Below, one piece after another: positions 1-6,173 of a DNA stretch of 10,306 bases. Location of the stretch: NCBI GenBank assembly GCA_034096865.1, contig JAWQFJ010016412.1, forward strand, positions 1 to 10,306. Direction: 5' to 3'. The notes under the pieces were generated by a model that was not told where the DNA came from, ran no database searches, and worked only from the letters and a program-made list of their open reading frames with translations. Both the position numbers and the translations under genes were made by a program. Every line of letters starts with the position of its first letter. Position 1 is the first letter of the stretch. This DNA is from Theodoxus fluviatilis (Eukaryota; Mollusca; Gastropoda; Cycloneritida; Neritidae).

Positions 1-34
1 TTCGTTCGTTCGTTCTCTCTCTCTCTCTCTCTCT
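1..34. repeat. TTCG then TC microsatellite
   Basis: The window opens inside a short compound microsatellite: about three and a half TTCG units run directly into about ten TC units. It is cut by the window edge, so its true length is unknown. The TC part looks like a TTCG array in which a point change was propagated by slippage. Confidence 0.9.
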
Positions 35-186
35 GACCAAATGATGTTTTCTAAATGTTGTATTAAAGATGCTCAAGCAGCTGCAGACTGCATTTTAAGT
101 ATGAGAAAAATGTACATACATAATTTACGTTACATATGTATCAAACTTTTTCTGGTTTCCACGTCTCTTTGTAACCTATGTATTCT

Positions 187-188
<2 letters not shown>

Positions 189-274
<86 letters not shown>
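189..274. repeat. (TC)43 microsatellite
   Basis: An uninterrupted run of about 43 TC units. Its purity suggests it is young and length-polymorphic. An open frame of 86 codons at 41-301 on the plus strand reads through it as alternating Ser-Leu, which is a repeat artefact and not a gene. Confidence 0.97.
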
Positions 275-276
<2 letters not shown>

Positions 277-607
277 CTTGGGTCGTGTACATGTCTATTA
301 GCTTTGAAGCATGTTTAAAGCTTGTTTTACTAAATGTAAATAACATGTCCTTTTATGTTTTCAGCGCTCGTACACCTCTGAGTGACAAGTGTTTTAGAAC
401 TGTACATATGCTTCTTATCAGTTTGGGCTCTGTGAGCTACTTTTGACGTGGCACGGATGCTACAGAATATGTGTTTCAACCAGTTGTGAGGATAATAAAA
501 TGTCTTTTAGTTGTGATGTTATAAGTGTAAATCTCTACTGTATTGTTTTACGTAAAACTGTGCATAGCATGTTTCAACTGTCTGATGGGTCGTCGGCCGA
601 AATAATC
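275..607. other. AT-rich unique sequence, no gene seen
   Basis: About 330 bases of AT-leaning, non-repetitive DNA between two microsatellites. I see no open frame with coding character, no RNA gene and no recognisable transposon end. It is most simply intergenic or intronic DNA. Confidence 0.6.
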
Positions 608-619
608 CATCAATCAATT

Positions 620-670
620 GATCCATCCATCCATCCATCCATCCATCCATCCATCCATCCATCCATCCAT

Positions 671-709
<39 letters not shown>
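620..709. repeat. (ATCC)n followed by (TC)18 compound microsatellite
   Basis: About thirteen ATCC units (620-671) join a pure TC run (674-709) through a CAA linker. The plus-strand frame at 443-766 reads this as PSIH repeats and then Ser-Leu; the minus strand reads WMDG and Arg-Glu. Both are translated repeats. An AATAAA hexamer at 746-751 lies just downstream, but nothing upstream suggests a transcript end. Confidence 0.96.
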
Positions 710-712
<3 letters not shown>

Positions 713-774
713 AAATTAACATCTTCAGAATTAACTCTGTCCACCAATAAATCCGTCTACCTCTAAGACGAGTA

Positions 775-1080
775 TTCTACAAGGCTTGCATCCAGCCCCT
801 TCCAATTTTCACCCCACTCACTTCACTCCCCACCACGTCACAACCCTGCACCCGTCCTCCACCCCTACCTGACGCCTATCAACTCCACCCGGGGTACTCC
901 ACCCCCACCCCCCTACCCCACTGCTTCTCAAAAATCCGCTCTAATCTCTATGTCAAGTATCCGCCCTCGACCTCCGCCAGGATGCGGTACCCCACTTTAG
1001 GGCGTTCCCTAGCTGCGATAACGCCACAACCCTAACCACCACTCCATCCCACCCCAACTCCACCCCGGACACTCGAAAGT
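775..1080. other. C-rich, CACCCC-type low-complexity sequence
   Basis: The plus strand is strongly C-rich and G-poor, with many CCACCCC and ACTCCACCC stretches, notably 820-925 and 1030-1075. There is no fixed period, so it is best described as cryptically simple sequence. Part of it (980-1047) may be the tRNA-like head of a minus-strand SINE, listed separately. Confidence 0.6.
980..1047 (-). mobile_element. Possible tRNA-like SINE head (decayed)
   Basis: On the minus strand, a GAGTGGTTAGGG stretch (complement of about 1031-1045) resembles a pol III A box. About 45 bases further on, GGGGTACCGCATCC (complement of about 981-994) resembles a degenerate B box of the GGTTCGAATCC type. Order and spacing fit a Ser- or Leu-type tRNA head, as in many tRNA-derived SINEs. 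The B box carries an extra base and lacks the TTCGA core, so this is at best a damaged copy. The C-rich composition of the region makes a chance match quite possible. Confidence 0.25.
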
Positions 1081-1295
1081 TAATAATATTTCCAAATACC
1101 GATTCAAAGCTCCGAAGTCCCCCAACTGAGTCCCTTCGAGTGTTTGCCCAACACAGTTTCCAGAGCCCCACCGCCTTCGTTGTCATGGTTACCACTGTTA
1201 CTAGGGGCAAAGTCACGTGTACGAACGGTATGCAGGGTGTGAAACTCGACCTGTCCACGTGCATTTATTTCCAGGTGCGCTGCACTTTGTGGTCT

Positions 1296-1343
1296 GGGTT
1301 GAAAACCCGCCATCTAGCGGTGGCCGCATTCGAAGCTATGCGG
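1296..1343. other. Three consecutive short hairpins
   Basis: Three perfect small stems follow one another: GGGTT/AACCC (1296-1308), CCGC/GCGG (1307-1320, sharing two bases with the first) and CCGCAT/ATGCGG (1324-1343). They sit just upstream of the SINE-like segment. They could be the remains of its tRNA-related part, but I cannot fold them into a proper cloverleaf. The middle stem also contains the CGCCATCTAGCGG motif at 1308-1320. Confidence 0.4.
1308..1320. promoter_or_regulatory. CTCF-like motif CGCCATCTAGCGG
   Basis: The 13-mer resembles the core of the CTCF insulator motif seen in bilaterians, of the form GCGCC-n-CTAGTGG. A similar CGCCATCTGGTGG occurs at 4915-4927 in the same orientation. 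A short motif alone cannot show binding, and here it may simply be part of a dispersed repeat. Confidence 0.2.
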
Positions 1344-1440
1344 ACCCTAGAGTTACATCCTCGGACAAGGTCTTTAACTCGCATTGTCTCTCCCCACCAC
1401 GAAATAAAACCGGTACCTAAGAGGGCAGTCATGACCCGCT
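1343..1440 (+). mobile_element. SINE-like repeat segment
   Basis: This segment contains ACATCCTCGGACAAGG, then CTTTAACTCGCATTGTCTC, CCCCACC and GGTACCTAAGAGGG. It resembles a sequence I associate with the body of tRNA-derived SINEs in marine invertebrates, roughly a 'CTCGGGCAAGGCACTTTACTC ... ATTGCCTC ... CACCCAGG ... GGGTACCTG' layout. That association is from memory. The independent support lies in the window: 9884-9930 carries a diverged copy of its first part (about 21 of the first 30 bases identical). The 5' limit, the tRNA-like head and target-site duplications are not visible, and the copy looks old. Its 3' side adjoins the inverted-repeat element at 1499-1691. Confidence 0.45.
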
Positions 1441-1498
1441 TTAGTGCGATTAATCCTCTTTACGTCTGTAAGCCTGCATTGGTTGGAAACTCGGGTGC

Positions 1499-1691
1499 TG
1501 GACGTTTCGCCCCATTTGCGACATTCGGAACGTCGTTTAGCTAAGATCCGGCCGCGTTAATGTATCTGCGTTTTGTGACAAACGTCTTGCTCGGCGGTAC
1601 TGTACTCCATGCACCTTAACGGTGCGCGTGATTCGGGTGTAATCTTAAGCTAAACGACGTTCCGAATGTCGCAAATGGGGCGAAACGTCCA
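1499..1691. mobile_element. Small foldback/MITE-like element with 48-49 bp terminal inverted repeats
   Basis: The left arm (1499-1547) and right arm (1642-1691) are reverse complements over about 48 bases. The only difference is one inserted T (AGCTAAGAT against AGCTTAAGAT). The ends read TGGACGTTTCGCCCC, and the spacer between the arms is 94 bp. The spacer has no coding capacity, so any mobility would depend on a transposase from elsewhere, as for MITEs. Such well matched arms suggest recent activity or gene conversion. No clear target-site duplication abuts the ends. A 7-mer GGTGCTG occurs at 1494-1500 and 1705-1711, but the right copy lies 13 bases outside the arm. I cannot assign a superfamily. 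The spacer holds a 5 bp hairpin GCACC/GGTGC (1612-1626). Confidence 0.8.
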
Positions 1692-1721
1692 TGGGAGTAG
1701 AGATGGTGCTGATGTCTGACC

Positions 1722-1880
1722 GTGTATCACTGCGTGTCACTTTGTATCACTGTGTCAGTGTGTATCACTGTATTTCACTGTGTGTCACTGTGTGTCACTG
1801 TGTCAGTGTGTATCACTGTATTTCACTGTATTTCACTGTGTGTCACTGTGTGTCACTGTGTCACTGTGTGTCACTTTGTA
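1722..1880. repeat. TCACTGTGTG minisatellite with 48 bp higher-order unit
   Basis: A tandem array of roughly 10 bp units of the form TCACTGTGTG, with variants TATTTCACTG and TGTCAGTGTG. The variant order TGTGTCAGTG, TATCACTG, TATTTCACTG, TGTGTCACTG recurs with the start moving from 1751 to 1799. A block of about 48 bp was therefore duplicated after the variants arose. The repeat lacks stops in two plus-strand frames (His-Cys-Val-Ser type peptides), which is not evidence of coding. Confidence 0.92.
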
Positions 1881-2320
1881 CTTGTTTGTCTCAGGTGCCA
1901 GGTAATGGCTAATCAAGAATGATCGGGGAGGTAAAGTGTAAAGCGGAATGAGACGCAGGTGTGGAAGACAAGTCAGCATAAAAACAAAGCCATTGCATAT
2001 TAAAATATCCAGACATTTGACCATTATTGCAATGCACTATGAAATACAATTCCGCTTGTCACGAGCGCAGGCACACATTCCCATTTACACATGCACGTGC
2101 GCACGCCAGTGCACATACACACAGAAGGCAATGGCGCACGGAATCAAAGACACCGTGTTCATGAATACTTCATGGACACATGAATGCATATGGCTTGGAA
2201 GGCAGGACCGCAAATATTCTCAAAAGGGAAACTAGATTATGCAGGGTCTTAGGGCATTATAATCACCACGAATAGATTTACAACCTCCAAAACCACTGTC
2301 TTGATCAGCGTAAAAACAAC
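1881..2320. other. Unique sequence, mild CA/TGCA richness, no gene seen
   Basis: Mixed-composition DNA with a CACATGCACGTGCGCACGCC patch near 2087-2110 and a strong small hairpin at 2155-2179. The open frames crossing it (1948-2235 plus, 1833-2024 minus) are short, start inside or overlap simple repeats, and have no recognisable domain. Confidence 0.6.
2155..2179. other. 11 bp hairpin with TAC loop
   Basis: The arms GTGTTCATGAA and TTCATGGACAC are reverse complements except for one T/G pair, which would be a wobble in RNA. They are separated by only three bases. It could be a local palindrome or a short RNA hairpin. There is no T-run and no surrounding gene that would make it a terminator. 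Confidence 0.5.
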
Positions 2321-2491
2321 TGAGGAAACAAAGTCGAGCACTATCGAGACTTGCTCGCGTTTCCAAAACGCTTTGCAGACTACAGTAACAGCGTGGCGGC
2401 CTCCTGGCTGCAAGACATGGCCTCTGGACTCTGGCAGAAGATGAGGCAACAGGAGAGGCCCTGTATCGGGGCTGCTGGCCATTCGTTTCCG
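2321..2491 (+). other. Coding-like stretch, unrecognised
   Basis: In one plus-strand frame this reads from GNKVEHYRDLLAFPKRF to a TAA at about 2489-2491, with a TGA just before it. The peptide mix (Trp, Phe, Tyr, charged residues, no bias) and the GC-leaning third positions look more protein-like than anything else in the window. It has no ATG near its start and no recognisable motif. The same DNA is open on the minus strand over 2249-2620 (about 124 codons, from GTG) and 2232-2633. The coding strand, if any, is therefore undecided. It could be an exon fragment, a transposon remnant or chance. Confidence 0.2.
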
Positions 2492-2870
2492 TAAGGCGTA
2501 TTCCTTGCCTGCCTGCCACGGCATTATCTCCAAGCCATCGAGCACGTGACACCACAAGCGTGCCGCGTCCTGAGGGCAACGAAAGGTATCCGGCCATCGG
2601 ACCTTCTTCAGCCCCATCACCTTGGCTCAACACCCCGCCACCCTGATAGGCCTGGAAGTGCTGGCACCGTGGTGCACTGCCTTACATATTCTTTGGTAGA
2701 CCTTCTTGGATGCCCTGCTACACGAGGAAACCTTCTCAACTGTCCTATCTCATCTTGCGTAGTTTAGAAAGATGGTTCCACTGGTTACAGAACAGTGGTG
2801 GCATGTGCCTCTACAGACGGTTGAACGATGAAGGTGAAGACATCTGCTACAACTGGGGAATTCCCACAGC
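2492..2870. other. Moderately GC-rich unique sequence
   Basis: This continues the GC-leaning region. A 73-codon plus-strand frame (2546-2767) follows the stretch above in the same phase after its stop. It contains no domain I recognise. The block 2321-2870 could be a decayed exon or transposon fragment, or an exon with splice sites I cannot identify. Confidence 0.4.
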
Positions 2871-2958
2871 CTATACCTGAGTGCTACTGACAAGATTACC
2901 AAAGCATGAAATGACTATGCCTAAGTGATACTGGCAAAACTACAAAAGCATGAAATGA
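2871..2958. repeat. 44 bp tandem duplication
   Basis: Bases 2871-2914 and 2915-2958 align without gaps, with 37 of 44 positions identical. Both copies end in AAAGCATGAAATGA. The level of divergence marks an old duplication. I see no third copy on either side. Confidence 0.88.
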
Positions 2959-3063
2959 CGAAGAAAGTTGCTCGTTTTAGTCAAGCCTGCAACAGCATAG
3001 CTGTGGCATGGCTGTCTCTCCATTCCCAGGGTCTCTCTTTTCCTCCTCTGAAAAATATCTCTC

Positions 3064-3066
<3 letters not shown>

Positions 3067-3162
<96 letters not shown>

Positions 3163-3187
3163 AACACGCACACAAACACGCACACAC
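3067..3187. repeat. (CT)23 followed by (CA)n compound microsatellite
   Basis: A pure CT run (3067-3113) passes directly into CA repeats (3113-3159), then a CA tail broken by CG and AAA variants (to 3187). The plus strand changes from all-pyrimidine to alternating purine-pyrimidine at one point, so the two halves would favour different non-B structures (triplex and Z-DNA). All four open frames here are repeat translations. Confidence 0.97.
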
Positions 3188-3300
3188 TTTCACCTTTATG
3201 GGTTGTGGGTCAGCATAGACCCGCCGCGTCTCACCACGCGATTTTTAAAAGGTGAACAACTAGGGAACATCGCCTACAAGCTCTTAGGCCGCAAAGCTCC

Positions 3301-3489
<189 letters not shown>

Positions 3490-3521
3490 TCTACAAGCCA
3501 TGGCATGATTGAAACGCCTGT

Positions 3522-3570
3522 TATCAGCACGAAGAGATTTCTTTCGCTCTATCTTTATTTTGTGCTGATA
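3522..3570. other. Inverted repeat with 9 bp perfect arms
   Basis: TATCAGCAC at 3522-3530 and GTGCTGATA at 3562-3570 are exact reverse complements around a 31-base T-rich loop. It lies between the CT tract and the purine-rich block. No function is indicated. Confidence 0.45.
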
Positions 3571-3587
3571 TATGCATCAGACAGATA

Positions 3588-4190
3588 GCGAGTGAGGAGA
3601 GAGAAAAAGGGGGGAAAGACTGAAGGAATAGTACTGGAAAGTAGCGAAAAAGGAAAAAGAAGAGATTAAGAGAAGAAAGACGGAAAAGATAAGAAAGGAG
3701 AGACGAAAAAGACAAGGAAGGAGAAGCAATGAAAAAGAAAACAGAAGAATGAAGAACAGTAAGGGAAAACAAAGAAGGAAAGAATGTTTTATGGGCAAAA
3801 AGAAGGAATATCGAAAAATTGTTCAACGGAAAAAGTACAAGGGAATTAATGGGTGGATGAATGAATGAATGAATGAATGAATGAATGAATGAATAAATGA
3901 ATGAATGAATGAATGTACGAATGAATGGATGGACTAACGGCGGGAGAATATATGGGTAAGGGAGTGAACTAATGAATGGATAAACGAGAGAATGACTGAC
4001 GAATGAATGCATGAATGAATGAATAAATAAAGGGATGGATGAGAAAATCAATGAACAGCAAGTAACAAGGAAAGAAGAAAGTAATAAAAGAAGGAAGAAG
4101 TAAACATAGAAAGAGAAAAAAACGACAGAAAAAGACAAAAAGAGAGAAAGGAAAAGGAAAGGAACACTAGAAAAGAAAGAAAAAGAGAAA
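3588..4190. repeat. Purine-rich low-complexity block with AATG arrays
   Basis: About 600 bases in which the plus strand is mostly A and G (GAAAAAGG, GGAAAG, AGAAAGAA motifs), with two islands of (AATG)n at about 3857-3915 and 3995-4029. The period varies and the block seems decayed rather than purely tandem. On the minus strand it is a continuous pyrimidine tract that leaves a long open frame (3524-4396, 290 codons) of Phe, Leu, Ser and Pro, with SFIHSFIH repeats. That composition is dictated by the bias, so I do not call it a gene. Confidence 0.9.
3857..3915. repeat. (AATG)n microsatellite
   Basis: About fourteen AATG units with one AAATG variant near 3894. A second, shorter run of the same unit lies at about 4003-4029, and degenerate AATGGATGG-type copies lie between the two. 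The whole stretch may once have been a single array. Confidence 0.93.
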
Positions 4191-4531
4191 AGCTTCCAGA
4201 GACGGGCCACACTAGTGGACTCCTCCAAGGAGAGGGGTGCGGGCCACACTAGTGGACTCCTCCAAGGAGAGGGGTGTGAGAAAGACAGGCAAAATTGGCG
4301 GGCCACACAAGCTGGCGGGCCACAGCATATGATTGGCAAGCAATCTTGGTCGGTCAATTCGCAGTGAAATCGCAGTTCTTGACAAAAGAATCTCAAGATG
4401 AAAAAAAATCCCTAGAAGCGCAGCCAATCAGATGTCTTGGCCAACCAGCATGTGTGGCCTGCAAGTTTTGGATGTCTTTCTCACACCCCTCTCCTCCGAC
4501 GAGTTCACTAGCGAGGCCCGTTTCTGGGAAT
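4191..4531. mobile_element. Imperfect long inverted repeat (foldback element)
   Basis: The left arm (about 4191-4349) and the right arm (about 4411-4531) align as reverse complements at roughly 80 percent over about 120 bases, around a loop of about 60 bases. Shared blocks, read on plus in the left arm and on minus in the right, are CGGGCC, CTAGTG, GGAGAGGGGTGTGAGAAAGAC, GGCCACACA-GCTGG and TGATTGGC. The left arm is longer because its outer 37 bp are duplicated. The loop and arms have no coding capacity of note. This is the form of a foldback or MITE-type transposon, or of a two-copy inverted insertion. The arms have diverged, so it is older than the element at 1499-1691. No target-site duplication is evident. 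Confidence 0.75.
4203..4276. repeat. Perfect 37 bp tandem duplication
   Basis: Bases 4203-4239 and 4240-4276 are identical. Each copy contains the palindrome CCACTAGTGG and a CTCCTCCAAGGAG near-palindrome. The duplication affects only the left arm of the inverted repeat. It is perfect while the arms differ by about 20 percent, so it is younger than the inverted repeat. Confidence 0.95.
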
Positions 4532-4900
4532 TTTTCCAATACAAAAAGGGTATAAAATCATAAAATAAACACCGCAGAGGTAAACAGCAAGGAGGAAGCC
4601 CATTTCTCCGTTCCATTATGCAAAGGAGTGCAAGGTCTGCAGGCAGACATGCGAGATCTCTATACCACCCAACACCACCCACACACACCAGCCAGCAGGG
4701 GCCGACCTGACCACGTGACAGGAGGAAAACGCTTTGACGTGAAAAAGACGCGGGCAGGGTAGATAAAGACATGACACAAAGGTGGGGGTAGAGGAAGGGG
4801 TACAGGAAGATCAGGAGGTAGGGGTTAGAGGGAGGGGAGGGGGGAGGGTCTGTGCACTGAGTTTTCCACCCTAAAGTGAGACAATCTTCCCCCACGTGAC
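4532..4900. other. Unique sequence, purine-rich towards its end
   Basis: It starts AT-rich (TATAAAATCATAAAATAAA near 4551) and becomes purine-rich. CACGTG E-box cores occur at 4713 and near 4893. TATAAAA here could pass for a TATA box, but no gene follows it. The minus-strand frame of 175 codons (4428-4955) has no domain that I recognise. Confidence 0.5.
4821..4848 (+). other. G-quadruplex-type motif
   Basis: Five runs of three or more G (4821-4824, 4830-4832, 4834-4837, 4839-4844, 4846-4848) are separated by loops of one to five bases. This fits the G3+N1-7 pattern for intramolecular quadruplexes. It is a structural prediction only. Confidence 0.55.
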
Positions 4901-5235
4901 ATGGAAACAAACAACGCCATCTGGTGGGGGAAAGTGACCAGTGGGAAAGGAGCAAGGGGTGGCGATATACCTACAAGCGGGTGTCGCACCTTTGAAAAAG
5001 CGGGTGTCAAGGCCCCCCATTCGCGGGTATCCAGGATGCAACAGCTTTGTCTGGTAGCTGTGAGTGACACCAGCTCCTGTCCCCACCCCAACCCCGCCCC
5101 CCAGGGCTGTGTGAAGATACGTGGGGTGAGACATTGTAGCTACAGTGCCTGTATTGTGTCACAAAAATATCAATGCCACTTTCAGTTCCCACCCGTAACA
5201 CACAGGCATGCAGTCGAGAGGAGTGGTGGTTGACA
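4901..5235. other. Unique sequence, no gene seen
   Basis: Mixed composition with C-rich patches (5080-5105). A 110-codon plus-strand frame (4901-5233) and overlapping minus-strand frames cross it without recognisable domains. A CGCCATCTGGTGG motif lies at 4915-4927. Confidence 0.5.
4915..4927. promoter_or_regulatory. CTCF-like motif CGCCATCTGGTGG
   Basis: A second match to the same family of motif as at 1308-1320, in the same orientation and about 3.6 kb away. It is not inside a repeat that I can identify. Binding cannot be judged from sequence alone. Confidence 0.2.
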
Positions 5236-5247
5236 GGTGTGTGTGTG

Positions 5248-5333
<86 letters not shown>
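5236..5333. repeat. (GT)n microsatellite, about 39 pure units
   Basis: An uninterrupted GT run from 5255 to 5333, preceded by a GT stretch with two GA interruptions. This is one of the longest pure arrays in the window and is expected to be highly variable in length. Alternating purine-pyrimidine sequence of this length can adopt Z-DNA under supercoiling. Confidence 0.97.
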
Positions 5334-5334
<1 letters not shown>

Positions 5335-5369
5335 TGAAGGGGTGGGAAGTCGATGTGCTGAGACTGCAG

Positions 5370-5398
5370 GGGGGTGGGGGTGTAGGGGGGGGGGGGGG
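5370..5398. repeat. Poly-G tract (G14)
   Basis: Three G-runs: five G, then five G, then fourteen G at 5385-5398. It links the GT array to the AG array and could form a quadruplex. Homopolymer length is the part of this sequence most open to assembly error. Confidence 0.9.
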
Positions 5399-5418
5399 CT
5401 GGTTTGTGGGTGAGAGAA

Positions 5419-5421
<3 letters not shown>

Positions 5422-5474
<53 letters not shown>
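5422..5474. repeat. (AG)26 microsatellite
   Basis: A pure AG run, ending in GACAAAGAGA before the GACA array. It is one of few dinucleotide tracts in the window in which purines, not pyrimidines, are on the plus strand. Confidence 0.97.
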
Positions 5475-5476
<2 letters not shown>

Positions 5477-5477
5477 A

Positions 5478-5482
<5 letters not shown>

Positions 5483-5570
<88 letters not shown>

Positions 5571-5611
5571 CAGACAGACAGACAGACACAGACAGACAAC
5601 AGACAGACACA
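5483..5611. repeat. (GACA)n microsatellite, 22 pure units then interrupted
   Basis: 22 uninterrupted GACA units (5483-5570) are followed by copies broken by CACA and CAAC variants. It translates on plus as TDRQ repeats and on minus as CLSV repeats. The same tetranucleotide family appears on the opposite strand sense (CTGT) at 8951-9066. Confidence 0.97.
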
Positions 5612-5662
5612 CGGAGGGACGGACGGATGACGGACGGACGGACGGATGGAGGGAGGGAGGGA
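5612..5662. repeat. (GGAC)n/(GGAT)/(GGGA)n degenerate tetranucleotide tail
   Basis: The GACA array passes into GGAC units, then GGAT and finally GGGA units, each differing by one base from the last. This is the pattern left by point change followed by slippage. Confidence 0.88.
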
Positions 5663-5798
5663 GAAAATACGAAAAAGAAGGATGTAAAGTAGTACAAATG
5701 CGTAGTACTAACTGCCCATACGTCCTGAAGCAATCATGCAAATGGACGTTGGAGATGGAGGAGGGGTTGTGACGACAGGGAAGTATATGCAGCATGGA

Positions 5799-6173
5799 GG
5801 GATGGGAAGCGGGATGGGAGTATGAGTGGGATGGAGGTATGAGCGGGATGGGAGTATGAGTGGGATGGGGGTATGAGCGGGATAGGGGTATGAGTGGGAT
5901 GGGGGTATGAGCGGGATGGGAGTATGAGTGGGATGGGGGTATGAGCGGGATAGGGGTATGAGTGGGATGGGGGTATGAGTGGGATGGGGGTGTGAGTGAG
6001 ATGGGGGTATGAGTGGGATGGGGGTATGAGTGGGATGGGGGTATGAGTGGGATGGGGGTATGAGTGGGATGGGGGTATGAGTGGGATGGGGGTATGAGTG
6101 GGATGGGGGTATGAGTGGGGTGGGGGTATGAGTGGGATGGGGATATGAGTGGGATGGGGGTATGAGTGGGATA
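5799..6173. repeat. 17 bp G-rich minisatellite, about 22 units
   Basis: The unit is TATGAGTGGGATGGGGG, with a T/C variant (GAGT or GAGC) and a GATGGG/GATAGG variant. The 5' half contains variants in order and the 3' half is nearly uniform. Two adjacent units meet the G3+N1-7 quadruplex pattern (loops of about 2, 7 and 2), so the plus strand is a long series of potential quadruplexes. Since 17 is not a multiple of three and the unit has no stop on the minus strand, that strand stays open. This yields a 241-codon frame (5708-6433) with a 17-residue period rich in Pro, His, Ser and Thr. I do not call it a gene. Confidence 0.97.
5841..5976. repeat. 68 bp higher-order repeat within the minisatellite (two perfect copies)
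   Basis: Four consecutive 17 bp units, in the order GAGC-GATGGGAG, GAGT-GATGGGGG, GAGC-GATAGGGG, GAGT-GATGGGGG, form a 68 bp block at 5841-5908. The block is repeated exactly at 5909-5976. It shows that a four-unit segment was duplicated as a whole. Confidence 0.93.

Noticed and set aside
746..751. Polyadenylation signal AATAAA (also near 9513 and 9641)
   Set aside because: The hexamers occur in AT-rich DNA without any upstream coding sequence. They are expected by chance.
1494..1711. GGTGCTG copies at 1494-1500 and 1705-1711 as the target-site duplication of the inverted-repeat element
   Set aside because: The left copy overlaps the arm by two bases and the right copy is 13 bases away from the arm. 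A true duplication should abut both ends.
2232..2633. 133-codon minus-strand frame as a gene
   Set aside because: It overlaps another open minus frame (2249-2620) and a plausible plus frame. None has a recognisable motif, so strand and coding status are undecided.
3524..4396. 290-codon minus-strand open frame rich in Phe, Leu, Ser and Pro
   Set aside because: It is the translation of a pyrimidine-only strand. TAA, TAG and TGA all need purines, so long frames arise from the base bias. There is no domain, and SFIH repeats come from AATG units.
4551..4558. TATA box (TATAAAAT)
   Set aside because: No gene, initiator or coding frame with support lies downstream. The surroundings are AT-rich.
5007..5795. 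262-codon minus-strand frame with CLSV, SL and TH repeats
   Set aside because: It is a translation of the GACA, AG and GT arrays. The shared openness of all three minus frames over the same arrays shows that it is not selected.
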